From Thaumasiovibrio sp047250365 (GTDB lineage: Bacteria; Pseudomonadota; Gammaproteobacteria; Enterobacterales; Vibrionaceae): 64,000 bases of DNA. Location of the stretch: contig NZ_JBLBVL010000011.1 of NCBI RefSeq assembly GCF_047250365.1, forward strand, positions 49,009 to 113,008, in the 5' to 3' direction. A program made the position numbers and the translations under genes. This document shows, piece by piece, positions 54,701-63,997 of this stretch (positions within the stretch are counted from its first letter, which is position 1; each line of letters begins with the position of its first letter). Under the pieces are notes generated by a model. It was given only the letters and a program-made list of their open reading frames with translations, did no database searches and was not told the origin of the DNA.

Positions 54701-56322
54701 TACCTGGTGACAAAGTGGATGACTGGATTGGTGCAACACGTCACTCTACGCCTGGAGTCGGGTTGATTTCACCGCCACCACACCACGACATTTACTCTAT
54801 CGAGGATTTGGCACAGCTTATTTATGATCTTAAGAACGCTAACCGTAAAGCACGCGTTAACGTCAAGTTGGTGTCTGAAGCGGGTGTCGGTACGATTGCT
54901 TCCGGGGTGGCAAAGGCCAAAGCCGATGTTGTACTCATTGCTGGGTATGATGGTGGAACGGGCGCATCACCTATTTCATCGATTCGACACACTGGCTTAC
55001 CTTGGGAGCTAGGACTAGCCGAGACTCATCAGACACTACTAAAGAACGGCTTACGTAACCGTATCGTGGTTCAGTCCGATGGGCAGATGAAAACCCCACG
55101 TGATTTAGCTGTTGCCACTCTACTTGGCGCGGAAGAGTGGGGAGTCGCTACCGCCGCCTTGGTTGTTGAAGGCTGTATCATGATGCGTAAGTGCCACCTC
55201 AATACGTGTCCGGTAGGTATTGCAACGCAAAATAAAACACTACGCGAGCGCTTTGATGGTCGCGTGGAAGATGTGGTTACCTTCTTCAAATATATGGCTG
55301 AAGGCCTACGTGAAATCATGGCTGAGTTGGGCTTTAGAACCATTGATGAAATGGTTGGCCAGTCGAAGAAACTGCGTCTTCGTAACGATATTCAGCATTG
55401 GAAATACAAAAATCTCGATCTATCACCAATTTTGCACCTTGAGCCCGCTCGAAAAGAAGACAATGTATTCTGCGAGCGTCAGCAAGATCATGGTTTAGAG
55501 AACGTGCTTGATCGTCAGCTTATCAAAGCGGCAGCACCTGCTCTAACGGCTGGTGAAGCGGTTAATGCTGAGTTCCCAGTCACAAACATCGATCGTAGCG
55601 TGGGGACAATGCTCTCCAATGAAATTTCGAAGGTCTACAAAGACCAAGGTCTCCCACAACCAATGAAGGTAAAGTTCAAAGGCAGTGCAGGCCAGAGCTT
55701 TGGGGCCTTTGTTGCCAAAGGGGTCACCTTCGAAGTTGAAGGTGATGCGAACGACTATTGGGGTAAAGGTTTGTCAGGTGGTACGTTAATCCTCTACCCA
55801 GATACAAGGTCTGACATCGTGCCCGAAGATAACATTGCGGTGGGTAACGTCTGTTTCTACGGCGCGACCTCTGGTGAGTCTTATATTCGAGGTATCGCTG
55901 GCGAACGTTTCTGTGTCCGTAACTCTGGGGCAAAAGTTGTTGTTGAGGGGGTTGGTGATCACGGCTGTGAATACATGACTGGCGGTGTCGCAATTATTCT
56001 TGGCCAAACAGGACGTAACTTTGCAGCTGGTATGAGTGGTGGTGTCGCTTACGTCTGGGATCAGTACGGTGACTTTGAAACCAAACTTAACCCTGAGCTG
56101 GTCGATCTCGATCCTCTTGATGAAGAAGATATTGCATTACTGCACAAGATGCTGACAACTCACCAGGAAGTCACGAGCAGTAAAGTGGCAGAAACATTCC
56201 TTGGCAACTTCGACGAAAACCTCACTCGGATGGTGAAGGTCATGCCACGGGATTACAAAGCAGTGTTACTGCAACGCAAAGCAGAAGCTGACAACAAGGA
56301 AGTGGAGGTAATCAATGGGTAA
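51778..56322 (+). CDS. gltB: Glutamate synthase (NADPH) large subunit, first copy
   Basis: Large subunit of GOGAT, which makes two glutamates from glutamine and 2-oxoglutarate. 1514 residues: an N-terminal class II amidotransferase domain whose catalytic Cys is residue 21 after a short propeptide (EHDACGIGFV), a central domain, the FMN-binding synthase domain with GEGGEDPARF, QGAKPGEGGQLPG and PPPHHDIYSIEDLA, a 3Fe-4S Cys cluster in CHLNTCPVGIAT, and the C-terminal GXGXG beta-helix. Compared with the second copy it is a different lineage (HDACGIGF and a long C-terminal tail), more like Gram-positive GltA than E. coli GltB. Start supported by GGAAGGAC. Confidence 0.95.
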   Translation: MTDLEHKDQGLYVPEMEHDACGIGFVAHLKNRKSHQIVTQALNMLARMEHRGGQGCDPCSGDGAGILLQKPHEFLLEVTRELKIKLPAFEQYGVGVMLFPKDEHKRAQCKDILARNAKRLDLDILGYRVLPTDNSMIGADPLSTEPQFEHVFVTGGATMPPEELERKLYVLRNYTVRVCLESVSNIGDDFYINSFSYKTLVYKGQLTTAQVPQYFLDLQNPSMVTALALVHSRFSTNTFPKWRLAQPFRYIAHNGEINTVRGNLNWMKAREALLESDLFSSPELDMLLPICQEGSSDSSNFDMALELLVLSGRSLPHALMMMIPEAWQENANMDPKRRAFYQFHANIMEPWDGPASVCFTDGVQVGATLDRNGLRPSRYTVTKDDFLVMASETGVIDIEPENVQFRGRLQPGRIFVADLEQGRIISDEEIKDSISSAQPYQEWVDKHLLNMAALPESDNMHHQPSAERLLNHQQAFGVSSEEINEILIPMARDGKEPLGAMGADWPLAVLSHQSQHLSNYFKQLFAQVTNPPIDPIRERMVMSLKTYLGKSGNLLSEGPEHCLKVEIESPVLSNAELEKLRAIDNQHLQAKTLDIVFNASGDEGKLERALKRICQYSEDAVNDGYSIIILTDRAVNSNHAAIPAMLAVGAVHHHLIRKGLRAKCDIVVETGDARETHHFATLLGYGANAVNPYLVTETLIDLQKKNKLDPELPSDTLFDNFRSGVNGGLLKIFSKMGISTLQSYHGAQIFEALGISKSVVDKYFTGTVSRIQGLTIDDIAKEVVIRHRLGYPTREVPVQVLDVGGVYQWKQRGEKHLFNPETIHLLQKSTRNRDFAQFKQYCQAVDSQGDNAATLRSQLDFIKSPSGSVALNEVEPIESILKRFATGAMSFGSISYEAHSTLAVAMNRIGAKSNSGEGGEDPARFEKNDNGDWERSAIKQVASGRFGVTSYYLTNSDEIQIKMAQGAKPGEGGQLPGDKVDDWIGATRHSTPGVGLISPPPHHDIYSIEDLAQLIYDLKNANRKARVNVKLVSEAGVGTIASGVAKAKADVVLIAGYDGGTGASPISSIRHTGLPWELGLAETHQTLLKNGLRNRIVVQSDGQMKTPRDLAVATLLGAEEWGVATAALVVEGCIMMRKCHLNTCPVGIATQNKTLRERFDGRVEDVVTFFKYMAEGLREIMAELGFRTIDEMVGQSKKLRLRNDIQHWKYKNLDLSPILHLEPARKEDNVFCERQQDHGLENVLDRQLIKAAAPALTAGEAVNAEFPVTNIDRSVGTMLSNEISKVYKDQGLPQPMKVKFKGSAGQSFGAFVAKGVTFEVEGDANDYWGKGLSGGTLILYPDTRSDIVPEDNIAVGNVCFYGATSGESYIRGIAGERFCVRNSGAKVVVEGVGDHGCEYMTGGVAIILGQTGRNFAAGMSGGVAYVWDQYGDFETKLNPELVDLDPLDEEDIALLHKMLTTHQEVTSSKVAETFLGNFDENLTRMVKVMPRDYKAVLLQRKAEADNKEVEVING

Positions 56323-57784
56323 GCCAACCGGATTTCTCGACCATGGCCGCGAATTACCGGCCAAAATCGCGCCTGAAGTACGAATTCAGGACAACAAAGA
56401 GTTCGTTTTAAACCAAGAGTTTGGTGACAAAATTAAGACACAAGCGTCGCGCTGCATGGATTGTGGCGTACCGTTTTGCCATAACGGCTGTCCAATCGGT
56501 AACATCATTCCCGAGTTCAATGATGCGGTGTACCGTAACAGCTGGGAAGAGGCTTGGCAGATTTTAAGCTCAACCAATAACTTCCCTGAGTTTACGGGTC
56601 GAGTTTGCCCTGCCCCGTGCGAAAGTGCCTGTGTGTTAGGGATCAATCAAGATCCTATTACCATTTGCAATATTGAAAAGACCATCGTTGAAACCGCGTA
56701 TCGTGAAGGTTATGCCAAACCTAAAACGCCGCGTAAGCGCACTGGTAAAACGGTCGCCATTATTGGCAGTGGCCCTGCCGGTCTCGCCGCTGCCGAGCAA
56801 CTCAATAGTGCTGGTCACTGCGTCACGGTGTATGAACGCGATGAGAAAGTTGGCGGGTTATTACGCTTTGGCATTCCTGACTTTAAACTCGGAATGAACA
56901 TTATTGACCGCAAGGTTAACTTAATGGCTGAAGCCGGTATTCTGTTTGAAGTGAATGCCCATATTGGTGTCGACATTAATGCACTGGAATTAAAAGAGCA
57001 TTACGACGCGATTCTGCTAACAGGTGGGTCAACGGTTCCACGTAATCTTCCTATCCCTGGGCGCGATCTTAACGGTGTGCACTTTGCGATGGAGTTCCTC
57101 GCACAAAATAACCGCCGCGCCAATGACATGGATTTGAAAGGCACAGAGATCCACGCCAAAGATAAACACGTTGTTGTCATTGGTGGTGGAGACACTGGCT
57201 CTGACTGTGTTGGTACATCGAACCGCCACGGCGCATCAAGTATCACACAAGTTGAAATCATGCCCAAGCCACCAGAGCAACGTCCTGAGGGTCAACCGTG
57301 GCCAAGCTATCCGATGATCTTGCGCACCTCAACATCGCATGAAGAAGGCTGTGAACGCCATTGGAATATTCTAACCAAAGAGTTCATTGGTGATGAGAAT
57401 GGCAATGTGACAGCCCTACGCATCGCTGATATTGAGTGGCAAGAGGCTGCACCAGGACAACGCCCTGATTTCAAAGAAATTGAAGGTAGTGAGCGGGTTA
57501 TTCCTTGCGACTTAGCCTTTTTAGCCATGGGCTTCCTTCACCCAGAACCAAGCGGTGTACTTGCGCAGTTAGACATTCACCTTGATGAGCGTGGAAATGT
57601 TGAAACCAAGCAATTCATGACCAACCAACAAGGTATTTTTGCCGCTGGAGATATGCGTACAGGCCAATCTCTCGTGGTACGCTGTATCAATGAAGGCCGT
57701 GAAAGTGCACGTGCCGTTGATGCCTTCTTGATGGGTAGTTCCAACCTCGAAGCCAAAGACACCTCGTTAGTCATTTCATCATAA
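56315..57784 (+). CDS. gltD: Glutamate synthase small subunit, first copy
   Basis: FAD- and NADPH-binding beta subunit that passes electrons to GltB. 489 residues. N-terminal 4Fe-4S cysteines lie in CMDCGVPFCHNGCP and CPAPCESAC; FAD-binding IIGSGPAGLAAAEQL and NADPH-binding VIGGGDTGSDCVGT Rossmann motifs follow, and the C-terminal AAGDMRTGQSLVV closes the FAD site. The ATG has GGAGG upstream inside gltB and overlaps the gltB stop by 8 bp, so translation is coupled. It ends at a strong terminator and matches its GltB partner's subfamily rather than E. coli GltD. Confidence 0.95.
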   Translation: MGKPTGFLDHGRELPAKIAPEVRIQDNKEFVLNQEFGDKIKTQASRCMDCGVPFCHNGCPIGNIIPEFNDAVYRNSWEEAWQILSSTNNFPEFTGRVCPAPCESACVLGINQDPITICNIEKTIVETAYREGYAKPKTPRKRTGKTVAIIGSGPAGLAAAEQLNSAGHCVTVYERDEKVGGLLRFGIPDFKLGMNIIDRKVNLMAEAGILFEVNAHIGVDINALELKEHYDAILLTGGSTVPRNLPIPGRDLNGVHFAMEFLAQNNRRANDMDLKGTEIHAKDKHVVVIGGGDTGSDCVGTSNRHGASSITQVEIMPKPPEQRPEGQPWPSYPMILRTSTSHEEGCERHWNILTKEFIGDENGNVTALRIADIEWQEAAPGQRPDFKEIEGSERVIPCDLAFLAMGFLHPEPSGVLAQLDIHLDERGNVETKQFMTNQQGIFAAGDMRTGQSLVVRCINEGRESARAVDAFLMGSSNLEAKDTSLVISS

Positions 57785-57803
57785 CGATAAAATTCATGCA
57801 CTT

Positions 57804-57832
57804 AAAAAGGCAGCCTTGCGCTGCCTTTTTTT
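57804..57832 (+). terminator. Intrinsic terminator after the first gltBD operon
   Basis: AAAAAGGCAGC, 5-nt loop, GCTGCCTTTTTTT. A strong Rho-independent terminator 20 bp after gltD, which makes the second gltB an independent transcription unit. Confidence 0.93.
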
Positions 57833-58064
57833 ATTCTCTTTCTCCTTCCTCTCAGACTCATCAAAATCGGTCTAAACTCTGCTTAAACATAAATGGAATA
57901 CATGCTGCATTTAATAATGTTGTGCCACCGTTTCAACGTTATTCATTATTTCATTAGCAACCATATTGATGGATGATCAATGTATCGTTGTCACTGATCT
58001 CCTCGACCACTCGAAAATCATCAATAGCGAATAGGCTGTCATAGCCAACGCAGGGAGAGAAGCG

Positions 58065-61000
58065 ATGACGCTATATGACCAAGGATTAGAAAAAGATAAC
58101 TGTGGGTTTGGCTTAATCGCCCATCTAGAAGGGGAGTCAAGTCACCGCTTAGTTCGTACTGCCATCACAGCATTAGATCGCATGACCCATCGAGGAGGAA
58201 TTAATGCCGATGGAAAGACAGGCGATGGCTGCGGGTTACTGTTAAGAAAACCTGAAACCTATTTTCGCTTACTCGCTAAGGAGCAGCAGTGGCAATTGGC
58301 TGATGTCTTCGCCGTTGGTATGCTATTTCTCAATACCGACCCCATAAAAGCACAAATGGCACGGGATATTATCAGCCAAGAGCTGGAACAAGAAACCACG
58401 GCTATCGTAGCATGGCGCAATGTACCACTCGACCCCAGCGTACTTGGCCCTATCGCAAAGGCATCACTTCCGCAAATTGAACAAGTCATCATCAATGCGC
58501 CAGCAGGCTGGAAACCTCGTGACCTCGAACGAAGACTCTATATCGCACGCCGGCGCATCGAAAAACGCCTCAGTAGCGACCCTGACTTTTATGTTTGCAG
58601 CCTCTCGGCTCAAATCGTCATCTATAAAGGGCTATGTATGCCCGCCGATTTACCACGCTTTTATCTCGATCTCGCTGATCTACGCCTTGAGTCATCGATC
58701 TGCTTGTTCCATCAACGCTTTTCCACCAACACTCAACCACGCTGGCCGCTTGCACAACCGTTCCGTTATTTGGCTCATAATGGCGAGATAAACACAATAG
58801 ACGGCAATAGACAGTGGGCAAGAGCGCGCGCTTACAAGTTTGCCTCTCCACTATTACCCGATTTACAAACCGCTGCCCCCTTTGTCAATGACAACGGGTC
58901 TGACTCGTCCAGCTTAGATAACATGCTTGAGCTCTTCTTAGCCGGTGGGATGGATCTCTTTCGCGCGATGAGAATGCTTGTTCCACCAGCTTGGCAAAAC
59001 CATCCCGATATGGACACCGACCTACGCGCATTCTACGATTTTAACTCTATGCACATGGAGCCTTGGGATGGGCCTGCGGGTATTGTCATGTCGGACGGGC
59101 GCTATGCCGCCTGTAACTTAGATCGCAACGGTCTTCGCCCGGCCCGTTATGTCATTACCAAAGACAAGCTTATTACCCTAGCCTCAGAAATAGGGATCTG
59201 GGATTACTCCCCTGATGAGGTACAAGAGAAAGGCAGGGTTGGTCCTGGCGAGTTGCTGGTCATAGACACACGCACTGGCAAACTGTGGCGCTCTGCTGAC
59301 ATCGACAAAGAGCTACAAAAACGCCACCCATACAAACAGTGGATGGCGACGAATGTCCATTACCTTACTCCATTTGATGAGCTCGATGATTCCGCTGTCG
59401 GTCAACGTACATTTGATGACTTGCAATTAGCGACCTACCAAAAACTCTTTTCAGTTACCAAAGAAGAGTTAGATCAAGTATTACGTGTAATGGGAGAAAT
59501 GGGGCAAGAGGCGACAGGATCGATGGGCGATGATACGCCAATTGCAGTATTGTCGAGTCAGCACCGTCCTATTTCTGATTACTTTCGACAGAAGTTTGCA
59601 CAGGTCACCAACCCCCCAATAGATCCCCTACGTGAAAGTCATGTGATGTCATTGGCAACCTGTATTGGTAAAGAGATGAATGTGTTCTGTGAAACCGGTG
59701 GGCATGCACACCGCATCGCTTTTGGCTCGCCAGTTCTTCTCTACTCCGACATCAATCAGTTACTCTCAATGGAAGGGCAACACTATAAACATCAAGTCTT
59801 AGATCTTAACTTTAACCCGGATGACAATGACCTGAAAGCCGCTCTGCTTGAGCTTTGTGAACAAGCAGAATGCGCTGTACGCCAAAACTTCGTCATGCTG
59901 GTTTTATCCGACCGCAATATATCGCCTCAAACCTTACCGATACCTGCCGCTATGGCCGTTGGGGCTGTGCACCAGCGATTAGTCGAGCGTCAACTGCGTT
60001 GTGATGCCAACATCATTATAGAAACAGCGACCGCGAGAGACCCACATCACTTTGCCGTACTGCTCGGTTTTGGTGCCACCGCGATTTATCCTTACTTAGC
60101 CTATGAGTCTCTGGCGAATATGGTGGATAGTCAGGTCATTTCACTTAACTATCGCCAAGTGATGCAAAATTACCGCAGCAGCATCAACAAAGGCCTGTTA
60201 AAAATCATATCAAAGATGGGAATATCAACCATCGCCTCCTATCGCTGCTCACAACTGTTTGAAGCGGTGGGACTGCACGAAACCGTCGTCGACTTGTGCT
60301 TTAAAGGCGTCGCCAGCCGCATATCCGGCGCTCACTTTAATGATTTCCAACAAGATTTATTCAACCTATCTCGTCGTGCATGGCTCAAGCGATACCCGAT
60401 TGATAACGGTGGGCTACTAAAGTTTGTTTACGGTGGAGAGTACCACGCCTATAACCCTGATGTTATTGAGACCTTACAGCGGGCAGCAAAATCGGGGCAC
60501 CGCGATGACTATCAGCACTTTTCTGACTCGGTAAACCAACGCCCAGTAACAACGTTGCGTGATTTGCTCGTTCTCAAATCACCCTATCCTGCCATCGAGT
60601 GTCAACAGGTTGAACCGCTAGAAAACCTCTACCAACGTTTTGATTCTGCCGCGATGTCAATTGGCGCCTTAAGCCCAGAAGCACATGAGTCTCTCGCCAT
60701 CGCGATGAATCGTCTCGGTGGGCATTCTAACTCCGGGGAAGGCGGAGAAGACCCTAAGCGCTTCAATTCAGAGCGTAACTCTCGAATCAAACAAGTGGCG
60801 TCAGGACGTTTTGGTGTCACACCTCACTATCTCGTCAATGCTGACATCATACAAATTAAAGTTGCCCAAGGGGCAAAGCCAGGAGAAGGGGGGCAGTTAC
60901 CCGGCCATAAGGTCACCGCAGAGATTGCGAAACTTCGCTATAGCGTTCCAGGAGTTACGCTTATCTCACCACCACCTCATCACGATATCTACTCCATCGA

Positions 61001-62528
61001 GGATCTTGCACAACTTATTTTCGACTTAAAGCAGGTGAACCCAAAAGCACTGGTATCTGTAAAGCTTGTTTCGGAACCTGGCGTGGGTACTATTGCGACA
61101 GGCGTCGCCAAAGCCTATGCTGATCTCATTACCATCTCTGGCTACGATGGCGGCACAGGGGCTAGCCCTTTAACGTCAGTAAAACACGCAGGAAGCCCGT
61201 GGGAGATTGGGTTGGCTGAAACACAACAAGCCCTTGTAGCCAACGGGCTGCGCCACAAAATTCGCCTTCAGGTCGACGGAGGGCTAAAGACTGGTCTGGA
61301 TGTTATTAAAGCGGCCATTTTGGGCGCAGAGAGCTTCGGTTTTGGCACCGCACCAATGGTCGCCTTAGGCTGTAAATACCTGCGTATCTGCCACTTAAAC
61401 AATTGTGCGACTGGCGTTGCCACACAAGATGAAACGCTGCGCAACAACTATTATAAAGGTTTGCCCGAACAGGTAATGACTTACTTTCAAGGGTTGGCAG
61501 AGGAAGTTCGTCAGCTGCTTGCCCAACTTGGCTTTAGCCAACTCACTGATGTGATCGGCCATACTGAACTATTAACGCCTCTATGCCGCTTAAGCGCAAA
61601 GCAGGAAAAAATCGACCTGAGTGCGTTGCTTGCAGCTCCACCAAACCCTGCCGGTCACACGGTGCACTGCACTGCTGCCAACGCACCTCACGATTCCGGT
61701 AAACTCAATAGTAAACTCCTCAAACTCGCTCATGCCGCAATAACAGCACGTACATCACTGAGTCTACACGAGGCCATCACAAATACTGATCGCTCTGTTG
61801 GCGCACGCTTATCCGGTGAGATCTCACGCTTATATGGCAATCAAGGCGTAGCAGCTAGCCCAATCTCCATTTACCTTAATGGTTCAGCTGGTCAATCTTT
61901 TGGTGTATGGAACGCTGGTGGTCTACACCTACACCTTACCGGCGATGCTAATGACTATGTTGGCAAGGGCATGGCGGGAGGGTTATTAACGCTACACCCA
62001 CACCCGGGAAGCACCTTTGCCTCACACCAAGCAACGATTATTGGCAATACCTGCCTTTATGGGGCGACGGGAGGAAAACTGTTTGCAGCAGGAAAAGCCG
62101 GAGAGAGGTTTGCGGTGCGAAACTCTGGGGCTATTGCCGTTATAGAAGGGGCTGGTGACAACGCCTGTGAATACATGACTGGCGGAATCATCGTTATACT
62201 CGGTCATACCGGCGTTAACTTTGGCGCAGGGATGACGGGAGGGTTTGCCTATATCCTCGATGAACAGAACGACTTTATTGGTCGTGTTAACAATGACCTC
62301 GTTGAGGCGATCCCACTGAAGAGCTTACCGATACATCAAGAGCATTTACGTGGTCTTATCGATCAACACCTCAACTTTACCCAATCAAACAGAGCCGCTG
62401 AAATACTGTCCGATTTTGACCAGTGGCTTCCCCGTTTTTATCTCGCTAAACCCAAAAGCGCAGATATTAGCACGCTACTCGGTCATCAAAGTCGCTCAGC
62501 AGCAGAGCTACGAGTTCAAGCACAGTAG
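58065..62528 (+). CDS. gltB: Glutamate synthase large subunit, second copy (E. coli type)
   Basis: A second GOGAT large subunit, 1487 residues, close in sequence to E. coli GltB (for example DLADLRLESSICLFHQRFS, IDGNRQWARARAYKF, HLNNCATGVATQ). The catalytic Cys follows a 12-residue leader (EKDNCGFGLIAH). FMN and Fe-S motifs match those of the first copy (GEGGEDPKRF, PPPHHDIYSIEDLA). The start has AGGGAGAG 6-7 bp upstream. A 280-bp gap with its own promoter, not resolved, separates it from the terminator of the first operon. The two large subunits are clearly paralogous but too diverged for a recent duplication. Confidence 0.96.
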   Translation: MTLYDQGLEKDNCGFGLIAHLEGESSHRLVRTAITALDRMTHRGGINADGKTGDGCGLLLRKPETYFRLLAKEQQWQLADVFAVGMLFLNTDPIKAQMARDIISQELEQETTAIVAWRNVPLDPSVLGPIAKASLPQIEQVIINAPAGWKPRDLERRLYIARRRIEKRLSSDPDFYVCSLSAQIVIYKGLCMPADLPRFYLDLADLRLESSICLFHQRFSTNTQPRWPLAQPFRYLAHNGEINTIDGNRQWARARAYKFASPLLPDLQTAAPFVNDNGSDSSSLDNMLELFLAGGMDLFRAMRMLVPPAWQNHPDMDTDLRAFYDFNSMHMEPWDGPAGIVMSDGRYAACNLDRNGLRPARYVITKDKLITLASEIGIWDYSPDEVQEKGRVGPGELLVIDTRTGKLWRSADIDKELQKRHPYKQWMATNVHYLTPFDELDDSAVGQRTFDDLQLATYQKLFSVTKEELDQVLRVMGEMGQEATGSMGDDTPIAVLSSQHRPISDYFRQKFAQVTNPPIDPLRESHVMSLATCIGKEMNVFCETGGHAHRIAFGSPVLLYSDINQLLSMEGQHYKHQVLDLNFNPDDNDLKAALLELCEQAECAVRQNFVMLVLSDRNISPQTLPIPAAMAVGAVHQRLVERQLRCDANIIIETATARDPHHFAVLLGFGATAIYPYLAYESLANMVDSQVISLNYRQVMQNYRSSINKGLLKIISKMGISTIASYRCSQLFEAVGLHETVVDLCFKGVASRISGAHFNDFQQDLFNLSRRAWLKRYPIDNGGLLKFVYGGEYHAYNPDVIETLQRAAKSGHRDDYQHFSDSVNQRPVTTLRDLLVLKSPYPAIECQQVEPLENLYQRFDSAAMSIGALSPEAHESLAIAMNRLGGHSNSGEGGEDPKRFNSERNSRIKQVASGRFGVTPHYLVNADIIQIKVAQGAKPGEGGQLPGHKVTAEIAKLRYSVPGVTLISPPPHHDIYSIEDLAQLIFDLKQVNPKALVSVKLVSEPGVGTIATGVAKAYADLITISGYDGGTGASPLTSVKHAGSPWEIGLAETQQALVANGLRHKIRLQVDGGLKTGLDVIKAAILGAESFGFGTAPMVALGCKYLRICHLNNCATGVATQDETLRNNYYKGLPEQVMTYFQGLAEEVRQLLAQLGFSQLTDVIGHTELLTPLCRLSAKQEKIDLSALLAAPPNPAGHTVHCTAANAPHDSGKLNSKLLKLAHAAITARTSLSLHEAITNTDRSVGARLSGEISRLYGNQGVAASPISIYLNGSAGQSFGVWNAGGLHLHLTGDANDYVGKGMAGGLLTLHPHPGSTFASHQATIIGNTCLYGATGGKLFAAGKAGERFAVRNSGAIAVIEGAGDNACEYMTGGIIVILGHTGVNFGAGMTGGFAYILDEQNDFIGRVNNDLVEAIPLKSLPIHQEHLRGLIDQHLNFTQSNRAAEILSDFDQWLPRFYLAKPKSADISTLLGHQSRSAAELRVQAQ

Positions 62529-62540
62529 AAAGGAGTCCCA

Positions 62541-63953
62541 ATGAGCCAGAATATTTATCAGTTCATTGATGTCGCGAGAATCGAGCCATCGAAGAAAAAA
62601 CTTAAATCACGTAAATCTGAATTCATTGAAATTTATGATCCTTTTACTGACCAACAAGCACAAGCACAGTCAGATCGGTGCCTAGGCTGCGGTAATCCTT
62701 ATTGTGAATGGAAGTGTCCAGTCCATAACCACATCCCACAGTGGCTGAAACTGGCTAATGAAGGGCGCATTATTGAAGCTGCTGAGCTATCCCATCAAAC
62801 CAATACGCTTCCCGAAGTTTGTGGCCGTGTATGTCCGCAAGACCGCCTTTGCGAAGGGGCTTGTACGTTAAATGATGATTTTGGTGCAGTCACAATAGGA
62901 AATGTCGAAAAGTATATTAATGATAAAGCGTTTGAAATGGGCTGGCGGCCAGATGTCTCTCACGTTGAGTGGACAGACAAAAAAGTCGCCATTATTGGAG
63001 CAGGACCTGCTGGGCTAGGGTGTGCTGACATACTGGTAAGAAATGGCGTTAAGCCTGTTGTCTTTGATCGTTATCCAGAAATAGGCGGGTTACTCACCTT
63101 TGGCATTCCCTCATTCAAATTAGAGAAGAGCGTCATGATACGCCGTCGTGAAATTTTTACTGCGATGGGTATAGAGTTCCAATTAAATACCGACATCGGT
63201 AAAGATATTTCAATGCAGCATCTTATCGAACAGTATGATGCCATCTTCCTTGCCGTTGGTACTTATAAAAATATGCGAGCACAACTAAGTAATGAAAATG
63301 CTCGCGGCGTGTTTGATGCTCTCCCCTTTTTGCTATCCAATACCGAAAGGGTTATGCGCCTTCCACAAAGCAGCGAACAGCTAGATATGAAAGGAAAGCG
63401 TGTCGTTGTGCTTGGAGGAGGCGATACGGCAATGGATTGCGTTAGAACCGCGATCCGTCAAGGAGCACAGAAAGTTACCTGCGTGTATAGGCGAGACGAA
63501 AACAACATGCCAGGTTCGAAACGAGAAGTAAAAAATGCCAAAGAAGAAGGTGTTGAATTTCTATTTAATCGCCAACCGACGAGCATTAACGTTGATCAAA
63601 ATAACGTGGCGCGTGGCGTGTGTGTAACTAAGACAAAGTTAGGAAGCCCAGATGAAGCAGGACGACGCCGTCCTGAAATAATAAAAGATAGTGAGCATAC
63701 CATTGAAGCCGACGCGATCATTATGGCCTTCGGCTTTTTGCCGCATAGCAAGCCTTGGTTAGATGACTTCAACGTCAATACCGATGATAACGGAAGAATT
63801 ATTGCACCAGAAAATGGGGCTTATCAATTTCAAACCAGTAACCCTAAGATTTTTGCTGGCGGTGACGCAGTTCGCGGCTCCGATCTGGTCGTTACAGCAA
63901 TATGGGAAGGACGTCAGGCTGCACAAGGCATCTTAGATTATCTTGAATTATAA
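62541..63953 (+). CDS. gltD: Glutamate synthase small subunit, second copy (E. coli type)
   Basis: Beta subunit for the second GltB. 470 residues, and the sequence tracks E. coli GltD closely (MSQNIYQFIDVARIEPSKK). Cluster cysteines are in CLGCGNPYCEWKCP and CGRVCPQDRLCEGAC; Rossmann motifs IIGAGPAGLGCADIL and VLGGGDTAMDCVRT; the C-terminal FAGGDAVRGSDLVVTA completes the FAD site. AAAGGAGT precedes the ATG, 12 bp after gltB. The downstream hairpin at 63968-63997 ends the operon at the right edge. Confidence 0.96.
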   Translation: MSQNIYQFIDVARIEPSKKKLKSRKSEFIEIYDPFTDQQAQAQSDRCLGCGNPYCEWKCPVHNHIPQWLKLANEGRIIEAAELSHQTNTLPEVCGRVCPQDRLCEGACTLNDDFGAVTIGNVEKYINDKAFEMGWRPDVSHVEWTDKKVAIIGAGPAGLGCADILVRNGVKPVVFDRYPEIGGLLTFGIPSFKLEKSVMIRRREIFTAMGIEFQLNTDIGKDISMQHLIEQYDAIFLAVGTYKNMRAQLSNENARGVFDALPFLLSNTERVMRLPQSSEQLDMKGKRVVVLGGGDTAMDCVRTAIRQGAQKVTCVYRRDENNMPGSKREVKNAKEEGVEFLFNRQPTSINVDQNNVARGVCVTKTKLGSPDEAGRRRPEIIKDSEHTIEADAIIMAFGFLPHSKPWLDDFNVNTDDNGRIIAPENGAYQFQTSNPKIFAGGDAVRGSDLVVTAIWEGRQAAQGILDYLEL

Positions 63954-63967
63954 CCGCTTAGAAACGC

Positions 63968-63997
63968 AAAAAGGCCATCCTTACGGATGGCCTTTCT
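63968..63997. terminator. Hairpin at the right edge, after the second gltD
   Basis: AAAGGCCATCC, loop TTAC, GGATGGCCTTT. The T-run is better on the minus strand (TTTTTGC), which suggests a convergent gene just beyond the window. Confidence 0.85.

Noticed and set aside
57966..57980. TTGAT-GGATG-ATCAA palindrome upstream of the second gltB as an FNR box
   Set aside because: The arms match the FNR half-sites but the spacer is 5 instead of 4, which puts the halves on the wrong helical register. It may be a site for another regulator.
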